Shown: positions 10,248-21,834, counted from the stretch's first letter. The stretch: DNA of 64,000 bases from Zygaena filipendulae (GCA_907165275.2 OU015658.1:2926501-2990500); one strand, 5' to 3'. A program made the numbers and translations. The notes: generated by a model not told the origin, from the letters alone.

Positions 10248-11175
10248 AGTAGCACCATATATTTTGCTGGTAATGATGCATAGATATACTGTAGTGATTC
10301 CCCAAGCGGTTTTACTATTGTGAAAGCACTAAAACACATAGTTTTTGTGATGTTTAAAAAAGAGAACTGGTGGAAAGGTGACTTAAACTTAATGATAAAC
10401 ACATAGGCGTACATATGGTGCCCATCCCAGGATGTTGGGCTATACCGATTTTAAATTCTACAATACTGATAACTAACTTCGGACGAGTCTTCAAAATAAA
10501 CTTAATATTTTAAAGTTTACACCCGCAACCCCCTTGAGTTGTAACCTATATTACTGATTTATTTTTCGACGAAGCTTGTTATTGTTAGTACCTACAGGAT
10601 TTTGCATTGGCCATGACATGTCAGGAGCAAGGCCACCCCTGAGAAATAACCCTAGATACGCCAATGGATATACAGTAGGTACTTCCATACAAACCTTTCC
10701 CTCTTTTCTTTCCACTCCTTTAGGCGATAGATTTCCAAAAAAAAAGTCTCGAGAAAACCTTGAGCAAAGTACAAGTTTGGTCGTTAATCGATAAGTCAGT
10801 CATTCACATTGATATCACATTATAAAGTTATACCTAATATCAAGTAAGAATACAGATTTCACTTTATAGTGACAGACTACATAGAGTTATAAACCTTCCA
10901 CCTGGTTAGAACACAACCGAAAACCAGAGTCTTGATTAGTTTTAGCTGTTATAACAATAAATCAGATTACGAAACTCGTGTTCTCAGTAATAGCGTAGCT
11001 AAGTATTTGACAAATTACAGACTGATTTATGTGTTGAGTTTCAAGTGAATTGGTGCAAGCGTATAATAACAAGAGGCCGTATTCGGAACAATTTTCAAAC
11101 AAACCTTTTTTTACTAAGTAACCCATTTTAACCACAAAGAAAATAAGTACCTATTGTTTTAATTTCATTTATTTA
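10248..11175. other. No gene seen
   Basis: AT-rich single-copy-looking sequence. No repeat family or coding signal was recognised. Confidence 0.3.
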
Positions 11176-11320
11176 CTAGCTGATTCCCGCGTTTTCATCC
11201 ACGATAATTTTGGAGTCGACGCGGGGACCCCTGACAACGTAAATGCAAAATTTCAAAATAATCGTCCGATTAATTAAGACGTGAAAGCGTAACAAACAAA
11301 CAAACTCACATATTTTAACT
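11176..11320 (-). mobile_element. Helitron-like copy, internally deleted
   Basis: CTAGCTGATTCCCGCG end, then CCCCTGACAACGT..GCAAAATTTCA and AACAAACAAACAAAC. The 5' terminus has drifted. Confidence 0.7.
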
Positions 11321-12690
11321 TAAAACCGTAAAAATTTGAGTTCAATAAACTTAGTTTAGGCTTGACTCATGTCAATCCACGTCCATACACGTTCAGTTCT
11401 ACTATAACTGATCCAATCGATAGCGTCGCGTCGTGCCGATTGGACGATAGGAAGGATGGTGTATGGCCGGCATTAGTTTCAATGTATTTCGTAGACATCA
11501 GAATAAGGCTCTTAATAAACCACATCGCATACCGATGCTACACTATAAAATATATAGACAATAAACCATTTTATTTTTATAATAATAATTGCTACGCTTA
11601 CAAGCATTTTTCATCTTGTCAGAAGGAGTAGATTTATTATTTTTAGATTTCAAGCCATCTGTTATAACTTAAAGTTTTGTTGACTAGGTATACTTACCTA
11701 CAACTTTCTAAGCTTCGATATACTTCGACATAATTATAGAACTGAATTTAAGAACCAAACGGCGTATCATATCCCCTCCTAGTGTTAAAGATGTGTATCA
11801 CTGTTCATTAGTCATAAATAGACAATAGACTTCCTGGCATACACCAAAATATAAATCAAATAACAAACATGCAGTGTGGACAGTAGGTGAAATTTGTAAA
11901 AAAAGTTCTTAGAGAAGCCATGTTTAAACCAGCGCCCAAGCGATTACTAACCGCATTTACAGCAACCGCATTATATTTAGGTATTACAGCATTATGTCAA
12001 AGTCGAATAATTTTATTAAAAGTTGATCAAATAGTTTAATACATTTCTTAATTTTCAAAGAACTCATGCAATTCTCACTCGAGAGAAATGCACGTGAGAA
12101 CCCTTGGTTATCGTGGTGCTCCATGTAGCGTGTCCAGTCGTGTCACGATAACATCGTGTCGGACAGATTTCGGTGAGCGACTAGAAAATTGTCGCAACAC
12201 TCCACTTTTATTTAGCCGCGCAATAAAAAACAACAACCTCCCCATTAACCTGCGTTGATAGACCAAGAGGTGACGTTACCCAATATCGCTCCCATTTATA
12301 ATAGGTTTATCTGGTTGGAAAGAAGGTATATTTGTTATGACTCTGATTAACTACCGCCGGGTGCCTCATCCGAGATCCTTATTTATTATGAACAGTTTAC
12401 ACAAGGCTTTGTTTTGTATGTAAGACAAGCAAAGGTAAGCACTCAAAAAGGAGTTTAAATTTTTTTTTGTTAATAAAATAAAAGGAAACAACACGTAATT
12501 ATTTTAAACCATGGCTCCATCGTTTTGATGATAATTTAGTCATTGTCACAAAAGTCACGGCGTGAAAAATTTGCTTATCCGGTGATTCTATAGTTGAATA
12601 TGTTTAAATTTTGTTAATACCTGGATCTTGGTAAAAAGCTTACGCTTGAAATTACGGTCGCCTCTCGACCTATAAAGCTTGATGTCGACG
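11321..12690. other. No gene seen
   Basis: Repeat-poor. 12060-12260 is slightly GC-richer (TTCTCAC..GTGAGAA inverted pair). 11545-11590 resembles a retroposon tail. No domain-bearing frame was seen. Confidence 0.3.
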
Positions 12691-13021
12691 ATTGGCTACT
12701 TGACAAAAAAATTTTTTTTAGTCCGTCATGTAGATTAGTAAAAAATATTGGACACGTATTTTTTCTTTTTTTACGTAATCAAAAAATAACAGAGATACAT
12801 TGAGTTGAAATTTCGCGTGACGTCACAACTCTGTGCGGTTTGTATGGCGCTTATAATGAATATTGACGTCACGAGCCCCCCACCCTAAACTTTAATGAGC
12901 TTTATCTATGTTCATTTTCATTAAATTGAAAAAGCAAAAAATACGTGTCTATTATTTTTTTATTTTCTAACTGACGGACTAATTAGAATTTTGATTTTCA
13001 TACCTTGGAGAATACCCAATT
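12691..13021 (-). mobile_element. CRE-MITE copy A
   Basis: This entry defines the family: about 320-335 bp, AT-rich foldback arms. The left arm (element strand) reads ..AATTAGTCCGTCAGTTAGA..ACACGTATTTTTTGCTTTTT..AAAGTTTAGGGTGGGGG. The right arm reads GCGAAATTTCAACTCAATGT..ACGTGTCC..ACAAGACGGACTAAA. The two arms meet at paired TGACGTCA octamers separated by a segment like GCCATACAAACTG. Terminal repeats are GGGCATGTTGAC-like. There is no ORF. This copy is reversed, with octamers at 12818-12825 and 12864-12871. Confidence 0.85.
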
Positions 13022-13326
13022 GATTAACGGTCACCATGGGAAATGGAGCACAAGAAACCATATAGGATTTATTTGTTTTGAAAAAAGCTTATTTTCATTC
13101 CTTTTGAAAAATAATTAATTTTAGAATTTTTTGTTTGTTTGCATTTTTTACAAGCATCACGCAATGTAATTGGACGGAGATTTCTCAAATTTAACTTCCT
13201 TATAGGCAGCCTAACTTAATATAAAAGGCTTTTGGAATAGATCAAACGAGTAGTTTGTCCAAGTACCCACTTATTCAGGTGCGCTTTTTACAAACCAAAC
13301 TACAATACGCACTGAGCTTTCCAAAT
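13022..13326. other. No feature seen
   Basis: AT-rich. The outer arms of the next foldback may begin near 13285. Confidence 0.3.
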
Positions 13327-13565
13327 ATGGACGCAGATAAGCAATAACATGTTAACCCACAAAATTAAGTTATTGATACAGAACGCTTTATTGAGAGTTA
13401 CAGAACGTTTTTTAACTATGTGTTTACCTTATTACATTGTTTAAATATGTAACTAAATATTGAACATAAAAATGTTGAAACAAAATGGCGCTATAATTTT
13501 AAAACTTTAATTTACTCAAAATTTCTCCAGTGTGGGTTAACACACTATTGCTTATCTATGTCCAT
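13327..13565. mobile_element. Foldback MITE
   Basis: 13327-13361 (ATGGACGCAGATAAGCAATA..GTTAACCCACA) is mirrored by 13531-13565 (TGTGGGTTAACACAC.. to ..CTATGTCCAT) with few mismatches. The true ends may extend to about 13285 and 13605. The spacer holds two ACAGAACG words. Confidence 0.7.
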
Positions 13566-13856
13566 ATAATAATGAACTCTAATTTGCGGTTTGATTAGGA
13601 AAATCTATGTATATCAATAATATTTTCTACTCTGAACTTCAGACCCGCGCAGGGGCAGGCCCCTCCGTCCTGTGCACGCGCATGTAGTTATTGCATTTTT
13701 GCGATAAATATCGCGTTTAATTTTGATCACATATTGTCGACCCAAAACAGCCTCCCAGACTCGGTCTGTTTGTGTGAGGTATTTCGAGTCGTTTCACCAC
13801 TCACCATACGTAGTTAAGCAAAACAAACATCTAAGAAATATTAAAACTTTACGTGC
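13566..13856. other. No gene; short GC-rich patch
   Basis: 13640-13685 (CGCGCAGGGGCAGGCCCC..) stands out in GC content. Nothing else was recognised. Confidence 0.3.
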
Positions 13857-13860
13857 TTAA

Positions 13861-15187
13861 CCCTGGAAAGATAATCTGCGTAAAATTGACGCATATGCGT
13901 TCGAATTATTGCTCTCTCGTTTTTAATTTTGCGAATCTGTTGCTGTGCTTTTAGGACATCTCTCACGTTGCTTAGACCTTCCGTGAGGCGCATGTCTCAC
14001 TGAGGTAAGTGTCATCAATTTGGAAATATAACTACCACGTGAGTCAAAATGACGCATGATTATCTTTTAAGTGATTTTTGAGATTTTGACCTAAATAGAC
14101 ATTCATGCTTTTTTTCTATCTGATGATACTTGTTACTTTATTTTATGTATTATTTATATATTTTCGTAGATATCCTGATAAAATAACGCGATAATGGACA
14201 GTGGAATTTTGGGAGAAGATCGAATCCTGAACGTTTTTTTAGAGCGTGATGACGAAGCCGTCTGTAAGGATATGAGAGTGAAGACGACGTGCAGAGTGAC
14301 TTCGAAAAAGGTTTTATGACTAAGGAGAGAGAAGACAAGGCGAGGTCCAGCAGAAACGAACCCTTACACGAAGAAATGATTCAACAACTGGCTTCTTCCT
14401 CGGCTTCTCATCGAATACTAAACTTGCCAAAGTGGACTGTTAGAGGCAAGGATTGCTGGTCGACTTTGAAGGTCACAAGACATAGCAGAATATCAGCACT
14501 GAATATTGTTAGATGTCAAAGGAGTCCGATATGTATATGATCCTCTCAAGATTCAAATTTTTTTTACTTATGAAATAATATCTATCGAAATTGTAAGATG
14601 GACAAATACCGAGATATCGTTGGAACGGCAATCTATGATTGTTGCTACATTTCGTGACAAGAATGAATGAATCCTTGCTTTGATTGGCATCCTGATGATG
14701 ACAGCAGAGAGAAAAAAATACGACGAAAGGCAAATGCATCGCGAAAATGCAAAAAAATCTATTTGCCGACAACATAATATACCTGGATATGGAAGAAAGT
14801 TGTATCTGACTTATTTGAATTGAAATTATTATTGAAATTGTATGTTCCTATCATGTGATATATATAATGTCTTTATTACTGAGTTATAAACTTAAAATGG
14901 CTGATTATTAGGAAAAAAAAGTTATTTGTGATAAAAGAAAAAATATTCCAAATTTTTGTTGATTTTTAAAGGCGTTTTATGGTTCGGTCTTATTTTTATA
15001 TAATAAATAAATATAAATATATTAATTATGGTATTTATCATTTTATTAGAGTGTAAAAAAATAATACTGGTAAAGTTTATTTAAATCAATAAATAAAAAA
15101 TCACATTACTACCCACTTAAAACTTATGCGTCAATTTTACGCATGATTATCTTCTACGTACATCAAAATATGATTATCTTTCTAGGG
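13861..15187 (+). mobile_element. piggyBac-like element, internally deleted
   Basis: 1327 bp between TTAA target duplications (13857-13860 and 15188-15191). The 13-bp termini are CCCTGGAAAGATA (13861-13873) and TATCTTTCTAGGG (15175-15187), with one mismatch. The 19-bp-type subterminal repeat TGCGTAAAATTGACGCAT is at 13877-13894 and inverted at 15126-15144. The asymmetric spacing (3 bp at left, ~30 bp at right) is that of the T. ni piggyBac element, which is about 2.5 kb. The 5' leader also matches that element closely. The middle of the transposase is missing, so it cannot mobilise itself. Both ends look competent. Confidence 0.92.
14194..14800 (+). pseudogene. piggyBac transposase, frameshifted and internally deleted
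   Basis: The ATG at 14194 lies in the expected position after the leader. The frame reads an acidic N-terminus (ILGEDRILNVFLERDDE) and stops at 14317-14319. The homologous reading continues in another frame from about 14274 (SEDDVQSD...; LASSSASHRILNLPKWTVRG; CWSTLKVTRHSRISALNIVR). It shifts again near 14525 (YDPLKIQIFFTYEII, then WTNTEISLERQSM) and meets an in-frame TGA near 14665. After ..ILMMTAERKK (about 14715) the sequence jumps to a C-terminal fragment (RRKANASRKCKK, then ICRQHNI), the edge of the cysteine-rich domain. The catalytic aspartates and most of the RNase H-like core are gone. Known: the intact protein excises and inserts at TTAA. Inferred: this copy is non-functional. Confidence 0.85.
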
Positions 15188-15287
15188 TTAAAAGTTGTTG
15201 ATTTACCTGAAAGTTGTTTAACTTTTTCTTTCTCAGAAAAAATACTTATGATTTCGAGATACGTGTTTATGACTTTCTTATCATAGA

Positions 15288-15470
15288 CTAGCTGTGCCCC
15301 GCGATTTCATCCGCGTGAGTTTCGAATTTTCCGCAGGAACTCCAAAGTAGCCTCACTTACTTTTTAAACCTTTCCTGAACTTCTACAAATATTTCAAGAT
15401 CAAAATTAGCCTAATCAATCCAGACATTCTCGAGTTTTAGCGAGACAAACGAACAGCATTTTATATATTA
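15288..15470 (-). mobile_element. Helitron-like copy
   Basis: CTAGCTGTGCCCCGCGATTTCATCCGCGTGAG start, GCAGGAACTCC core, ending near TTATATATTATAAG. It lies 100 bp right of the piggyBac element and is independent of it. Confidence 0.7.
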
Positions 15471-16947
15471 TAAGTTTAAAGATGTATTATATTTATAAAA
15501 TGGATACTCCAAGTGCTTTCTACGGTACATATTTTACAAAATATATTGTGGTAATAATAATCGACGTGTCTAAGACTTTGGCTTGTATGAAGGACTTATA
15601 AATGGTCAAGATACCTACTCTTTATACTGATACAACGAAGTTCCCAAAGGAATCCAGATGTGTGAAACCGGGACGATGCCCGTTAAATATCAGCTATTCA
15701 CAATACACTATTTTGAACTGGACACTTCTCAACGACTTGACCGATAGAGGTCATAATATTAATTTTGTACATAACTTTGAAGAATGTTAGGGAAATCCCA
15801 AGCAAATCACAAATAAAAGGAAATAAGGTTAAAAAATCGTACATTGCGGTTATGGTCTTACAAACGAACCGATTTAACATCCTACTAGTACCTACTACAG
15901 CCCGGCTTGTCCGCATACGTGCAGTATGCGTGTGTCATAAGGTTTGGGTCAGGAGCGCGGTAAGCAACGAAGTTCCAAATTCCAGTAGGTCATTGATATT
16001 GTCCAACACACACAGCTACACCCTACACCGGTATTTTTTATTTACTACACAGTCATGGAAGCCAGTCCTTCAGCCGGATTGGCTAGCGGACGAAGAGTGT
16101 CGCCTCTTCACGCAGTAATAGTTACTATTATCTGTCTATACAACTACTAGTGCTGTCATCATTTGCAGCACCTGGACACTTAACGACAGGCCCACGTGGC
16201 AATAACTGACAGTGTTGCAAGCTGTAACACGTCGGCCGCTGCCCCTGCGCTGAGTATTGCTTGCGCTTTGTCAAAACACTTGTCACCTCCCACGCATGCG
16301 CGGAGCTCCAGTCGCGCGACAATCGTGATCGTAAATAACGACTATTAGACGCGTTCAATCGCAGACGTGACATTGGTAACTAGTCCACAATGCCCGCATT
16401 TAACACGATCAACCGCCATGCTGTCCCTAAGGTATTATTATCAATGTAATTTATGTTGCATTAGATTTTATTCAGTAATAGAAGGAGGTACCTACTCTTA
16501 CATAACTGGACTTTTCACTTTATTCGTGCCAAATTACGCTCCCAATAAAATATTTCTATGGTTGATACTATACAATTGTTACTATACAGGGTTCTAAATA
16601 TTATAATTAGTATATTTGTGACGGGGTTGGTCAGGGAAGTGACCCAAAAAGTATAATTTCAAATTTTAAATGCCTCACAAATGTCGTTAACCACTGCTAT
16701 ATTGTATAATTCGATCATTTTCAAATCAAATTCATAAGTCAGAAAAAAAAGTCACATCAAAAATTTATAAGAAAACTCAAATTGATATTGAACGTACGTA
16801 AATACTGCACCAACATATCGACGCCTACGGTCATGCGTGAGAGCTGTTGAATGGGTCAATAATTGATACCCATTCATTCACGGCCGAAGGCTTTCTATAA
16901 ACATGTAGGTACATTGAAGATATTTAAAACAAAATAATAGGTAGTTT
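15471..16947. other. Intergenic; GC-rich block 16130-16400
   Basis: 16130-16400 is GC-rich, repeat-free and open on the minus strand without domain resemblance. A hairpin with GAATGGGT/ACCCATTC arms lies at 16849-16875. Neither is assigned. Confidence 0.25.
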
Positions 16948-17215
16948 TGTTATTTATTTATTTATTTATTTAACATAATCCACAGCACTTAATACTATGT
17001 ACATATTTATTAAATTAAACCTACTGCCAATAACGGATTAACATTATAGAAGCTTTAACCTAAGAAATAAAATTAAATTATGCCCAACCCTTACAAGCAC
17101 TCAACAAACACTCAATACGCATGTATACTCGCCCTACACGCACGCACGGATAAACAAACACATACAACATGCATACCCACCCATACACACAAACACACAC
17201 ACACACACACGATTT
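16948..17215 (-). mobile_element. LINE 3' UTR with (AAAT)n tail
   Basis: On the minus strand it reads a GTGTGT-rich stretch (17170-17212), GTGCGTGCGTGTAGGGCGAG, then ..TAAGTGCTGTGGATTATG and a TAAATAAATAAATAAAT tail (16950-16972). This fits a truncated non-LTR retrotransposon. No coding part remains. Confidence 0.55.
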
Positions 17216-18318
17216 AGAACAAATATACATCACCATATCACATTACAGCTATCACTAGCTAAATCCAAAAAAATGACAACTATAAAGCCTTTCAGAATGT
17301 CGTAGTTGAATCTTTCATTGCAGTTGCAATAGGGTCCTTGCATGAATTTTTTTTTCAGTCTATTTTAAAGATATATGGCTTACTTAAATAAAGCAAGAAA
17401 AAGAAAAAAAATTAATTAAATAGAACGTTTCAAAGTTCCTACTTTAGACTTTACCGCCGAAACGCAGAATGACGTCACTTGTTCAAAATTACGCCTTATT
17501 AATCTGTGATAGAAATGTCACTGTCGTATTGACAGGATCATGTGACACTGACAGACAGGTAACTTCAATATCCAAAAGCGAAATTAAGGTTGAACTGTGT
17601 CGAGTTACTTCTAAAAGGTCCATTAAAGAATCGAAATGCATCTTACCGATGCATTTTAAAGTAAAAAACTTCAGAAAATAAAAAAATGCGTTGACTGTAT
17701 GCACTTGGTTTCTTTTGCCTTCTCTGAAAGAGGTAAATGTTTCCTAAAAAAATAAAAGTGACGTCATGTGTTAAGCTTGGCTGTGATTGGTGTTTCGTTG
17801 CAACGTTCCGTTTCACAAAATTAAAAGTTGAATATTTTGGAAACTATTGAAAATTTTTTAGTAAATCTTTTACGATAACGCTTTTCTAAGGCTCTATTTT
17901 TGAAATATTGACACAATTTCTTATAATAAATTTCATGTAAGTACCCTATTGGACAGAGGTGCGTGGTGTAAAAAATTCAAAATCCTACCAAGTGATTCAA
18001 TGATGGGTGAATATAGGAATAATCACCTACAAACGCACAAATTGTGTCAGACTATGAACACCATGTATATAATTACAGTTATACGGGTTGTAGGTACGTG
18101 TACATAATGTATTAGGAAAGTTTAGTCTTCATTGCAAGTAATAGCAAATCATCAATAACGACGCAATAGTAATCAAACTAAAAACTGGTTTTTTCACACG
18201 CTCGAAGGTAATTGTGTGAAAACGGAGTACACTTACAACAGTTTCCCTTAGCAAGGCCGTTGTGCCCCTACTTATAATTATTCTAATAGGTTACTGAGAT
18301 TATGACTATATTTTATGA
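17216..18318. other. No gene; two isolated TGACGTCA octamers
   Basis: Octamers at 17470-17477 and 17759-17766 lie 289 bp apart outside recognisable CRE-MITE arms. They may be relics of a diverged relative. The overlapping 70-codon frames on both strands have no resemblance to known proteins. Confidence 0.3.
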
Positions 18319-18458
18319 CTAGCTGTTCGCAAAAATTCCTTCTCTGTACCCCTGACAACGTGTATGCAAAATTTCATGATGATCGGTTGAGCTATTATAT
18401 AAGGCGTGAAAGCGTAACAAACAAACAAACTCTTTCTCATTTATAATTTTAGTAAGGA
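18319..18458 (-). mobile_element. Helitron-like copy, hairpin deleted
   Basis: CTAGCTGTTCG is followed directly by internal sequence (TTCTCTGTACCCCTGACAACG..), so the terminal hairpin is missing. The other end is intact (TTATAATTTTAGTAAGGA then T). Confidence 0.75.
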
Positions 18459-19327
18459 TTGTGCATTCTTTTTTTGGTATACTTTTTTTTTTTTTTTCAG
18501 TGTTCAATCAAAAAATTTTTTCATCGGTTATTTTACACACTCATGCCTATGCCTAATGCCTATAATCGTGTGCATACAGAACTACTACGGAAGACATTTT
18601 GGACATTATTATACTGTTAGTGTTTTCATTTTTAATACCGCTGGCACTGACAGTGACAGTTGACATAAAACGTCATGTGACAGTTGTCAGGCATAGAAGC
18701 TGTCAACGGTGAGTGAAATTGTCATTGTTCGTTTGTGCATTTGGCGCGAGTGGATGCACTCGCGCGCTTTCTTTGTGAAACAGTAATTAAAACAGTTGCT
18801 TAATGTATTATTAATCAAGTATTATTTGCTAACAATAATACCGATCACGAAAGACGATGGGATGCCGGATGCGAACTGGTCTAGAACCTAAAAGTCTCCA
18901 TAGTGATTCCTCTCTGTTTAGGAGCGTTAACTCTTCTGAAAAAATGCTGCTGCAGACTGCAGAGATAAGTCCATATTTTCATAATATTTCTTTTCATATA
19001 TTTCCAGCGGGTAAAGTTAGATTATTTACATAAAATGTAAAGTATAGTTGTGTTAATATTTGCAAAACTCATGGTAGGGGTACTGAAACTGGTGTCTCTC
19101 AGTCGGCCAACAACACAATCCAGCCCACGGTAATTATAACCACATGGAACGAGATAACCGTTTCGATAGCACTCCATAACTCTTGCGCACTTCAAAGACG
19201 CATAACTAATTGTAAGTAGGTACCAACAACAGAAACAACGGAGGCGTTTGTTTTCGTGGAATTCTACTTACCCCATCAAAATAAGGATTTTTTTTTTCTA
19301 TAACACTTCAGAACACTGATCTATTAG
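18459..19327. promoter_or_regulatory. Intergenic; TGACAGT-rich patch with donor-like site
   Basis: 18645-18720 clusters TGACAG/CTGTCA words (CTGACAGTGACAGTTGACAT.., GTGACAGTTGTCAGG, GCTGTCAACG) and ends in the donor-like CAACGGTGAGTG near 18704-18715. A GCGCGAGTG..CACTCGCGC hairpin follows at 18741-18766. Such words occur near some insect promoters. No downstream exon was found, so a noncoding first exon is speculative. Confidence 0.15.
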
Positions 19328-19519
19328 AGTAGTTTTCGGGGTATGAAAATCAAAATTCTAATTAGTTCGTCAGTTAGATTAATAAAAAATAACAGACTCA
19401 TATTTTATGCTTTTCAAATTATTGAAAAAATACTAAGATAAAACGCATTAAAGTTTATTAGTACGCTGACGTGACGTGACGTCACGCGACATCTTGACTT
19501 AATGTATCTGTAAAAAAAA
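19328..19519 (+). mobile_element. CRE-MITE copy B, truncated
   Basis: The left arm is intact (AAAATCAAAATTCTAATTAG..). An octamer lies at 19477-19484 within GACGTGACGTGACGTCACGCG-type sequence, and the right arm breaks at 19519 where a Helitron-like CTAG end begins. The missing arm is not found beyond that element. Confidence 0.75.
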
Positions 19520-19670
19520 CTAGCTGTGCTCCGCGGCTTCACCCGCCTTTTCGGGATTCATTGAGGAACTATTAATTTAACAATCCGGAACATTGTCTAG
19601 AACTCTAGATTCAGATTGAGTAACAAACAATGTACGATTACCTTTTTACGAAAGATTTCACAATTACAAT
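19520..19670 (-). mobile_element. Helitron-like fragment
   Basis: CTAGCTGTGCTCCGCGGCTTCACCCGC start, inserted in an A-run of the CRE-MITE. The right boundary is unclear. Confidence 0.65.
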
Positions 19671-19682
19671 AGGCATGTACTT

Positions 19683-19840
19683 GCTGTTGCACGCGGTTTC
19701 GTTAGTTATTACCGCGGAAATTCCTGGATAAAAGTACCCTATGTACCCCTAGCAACATAATCATGATAATCGGTTGAGTAGATAAGTTATGACAGCGCAA
19801 CCAACAAACGTACTAATCACATTCGTTTTTATAATATTAG
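19683..19840 (-). mobile_element. Helitron-like copy
   Basis: GCTGTTGCACGCGGTTTC start, CTGGATAAAAGTACCCTATGT, AACCAACAAACG, and ending TTATAATATTAG. Diverged hairpin. Confidence 0.65.
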
Positions 19841-20351
19841 AAAAAAAGTGTATTAGTTGCATAGGATGGTGGTACAGTCCAACAGCACTCGCCATGACAC
19901 CAAAAAACGAAAACAACCGAACGCAGCCCAACGGTCACGTTCGGAGTCAAGAGATAGATATTAAAAACATGGGTGGAGTTTAATTGGAAATTTAACCTGC
20001 TAATAAATTACGGATGGCCCGCCGCCACCCAAGGTGTGGCAACACTCAGCTTATTTCCCCTGAGAAATATTCGGCGTGTCATGTCGCCGTGCTGTTGCCA
20101 GTCAAAACCACATGCTTTATACCGCACAATATATTTTCGAATCGTATTCCTCACGTTTGTTCGTTTGGTTATAGATTTGCTTCCTTTCAAAGTGAAATTG
20201 TTGTCCATTAGTGTCATTAAATTTTATTTTGACGCAAGAAACAGTGTTTCAGATTTATAAATAGGTAGTAGGTACAAGTTAGTATACAAAAGTCATAGGT
20301 ATTAAAAAATAAACACATATTAAAATAAGTACCTATAACCTACCTAAGAAT
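19841..20351. other. No gene seen
   Basis: Open frames of 64-95 codons overlap on both strands with no resemblance to known proteins. 20010-20130 is mildly GC-rich. Confidence 0.3.
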
Positions 20352-20402
20352 TATACGCCTACGCTACGCCAATCGTCGCAGGTTCGATCCCCGCATCAAG
20401 AC
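20352..20402 (+). mobile_element. tRNA-derived SINE fragment
   Basis: GTCGCAGGTTCGATCCCCGC is a pol III B box with the same flank as the SINE at 48925. The fragment is cut at 20402 by the next MITE. Confidence 0.5.
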
Positions 20403-20709
20403 AATGGGCATGGTGACAAGGTATAAAAATCAAAATTCTATTTAGTCCGTCAGTTGATAGTAAAAAAATATAGACACATATTATTTGCTTTTTCAAATTA
20501 AGTACTGAAAAACTGTATCAAAGTTTAGAAGAGCTCATGACGTCATAACTAAGTTTTAAGTGTACCTAAGCGTGACGTCACACGGAATTTCAACTCAATG
20601 TATGGCCGTAATTTTTTTATTACGTAAAAAAAGGAAAAATACGTTTCCAATACTTTTTTTTATCTACAAGACGGACCAAAAAATAAACTTTAGACATTTA
20701 GCTCATCTT
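20403..20709 (+). mobile_element. CRE-MITE copy C
   Basis: Starts AATGGGCATGGTGACAAGG. Two intact octamers are present (CTCATGACGTCATAAC near 20538, GCGTGACGTCACAC near 20573). The right arm ends with ACAAGACGGACCAAA and a decayed terminus near 20705. Confidence 0.8.
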
Positions 20710-20817
20710 ATAAATTAATGTTCGTTTTTCTCACTAAAACTCTAGAATGGCTCGATTGATGTGAATACTTCTTTTTTTGTTGGGTTCGTAATTATCAGGA
20801 GAAGGATTGTATTAAAG
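20710..20817. other. No feature seen
   Basis: Short AT-rich spacer. Confidence 0.3.
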
Positions 20818-20867
20818 AAAATTGGGAGTTTCGAAACTCACGCGGTTGAAACCGCGGGCAAAGCTAG
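20818..20867 (+). mobile_element. Helitron-like 3' end
   Basis: CACGCGGTTGAAACCGCGGGCAAAGCTAG: hairpin plus CTAG. The 5' part is absent. Confidence 0.65.
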
Positions 20868-21453
20868 TTATGTAATAAACATGTTTACTCTGAGCCTGAG
20901 TTTTTTCCTATGTTCATATATAATATATAAGTATTTAGTATTTACAAAAAAAGTTTAGTAACTATATCAGTTGAAAAAATCAGAATTTTGTATAAATATA
21001 ATTGACTGATGTATATACATATTGATATTGGAATAAATCTTCCAAAATTATTCTACAAAATTCCTAGTACATTTAAGTAATTTTCTTCTGAAAGTTTCAA
21101 ATTACCTCCCATATCCTAATTTAATTGAGTATTAAAAAATAACACAAGTAAGAAACACCTACACTCTCATGAGTAGCTGAAGTTTAATTCGTTCCCTAAA
21201 AATTGTGATCGTTAAAAGTTACTTTCCTATATCACACATTAGTATTATTAATATGACGTTTTAATTTATTTTTATTATACCATTACAACATGCATAGCCC
21301 CGAGTTGATTAACCGATGGAATGGTCCACAAATCATGATATGAGACCTATTTTTCTCGGCTCGCATCTCAAGCTACTTTCCTTAGCGGATAAATCATTCA
21401 TACCTGTTTTTCTAATCTTTGAAGTGACATAGATTCAATCATAATTACTATGA
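20868..21453. other. No gene seen
   Basis: AT-rich. Nothing was recognised. Confidence 0.3.
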
Positions 21454-21834
21454 TATACAGGGTGTAAGGTAAAATGAGGACGTATCAAAAGAAGGGGCAT
21501 ATTCAGTATTCGATTGCCTTAAATATCTAAAAGAAATATAACGTTAATTTTTTAACGTATTTATGAAAAATTAAGTGCTATAGAGTATAGCGTAAGAAGG
21601 GTTATTCAACATCCTGTTCTTTTATGTTACCGGTCTGACGCGCTAAAAAACCAATTAAAAGGTCATTGCTACGTTTATTCTTATGGTTTTCTCTTTGATT
21701 ATTCAATTCAATTATTTTCTTTTTTTTCAATTCTTTGATTATTTTAATGTTTTTATATACCTATAATTTTTTTAGTTACATATTAGTAAACATAATTTTA
21801 ACGAGGGATTGAATATGAAATTACACCCTGTATA
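21454..21834. mobile_element. MITE with perfect TATACAGGGTGTAA ends
   Basis: 381 bp with exact 14-bp inverted termini TATACAGGGTGTAA (21454-21467) and its complement (21821-21834). If the outer TA pairs are the target duplication, the element is TACAGGGTGTAA-ended. AT-rich interior, no ORF. Confidence 0.8.

Noticed and set aside
17185..17212. CA-repeat as an independent feature
   Set aside because: It belongs to the LINE 3' UTR on the minus strand.
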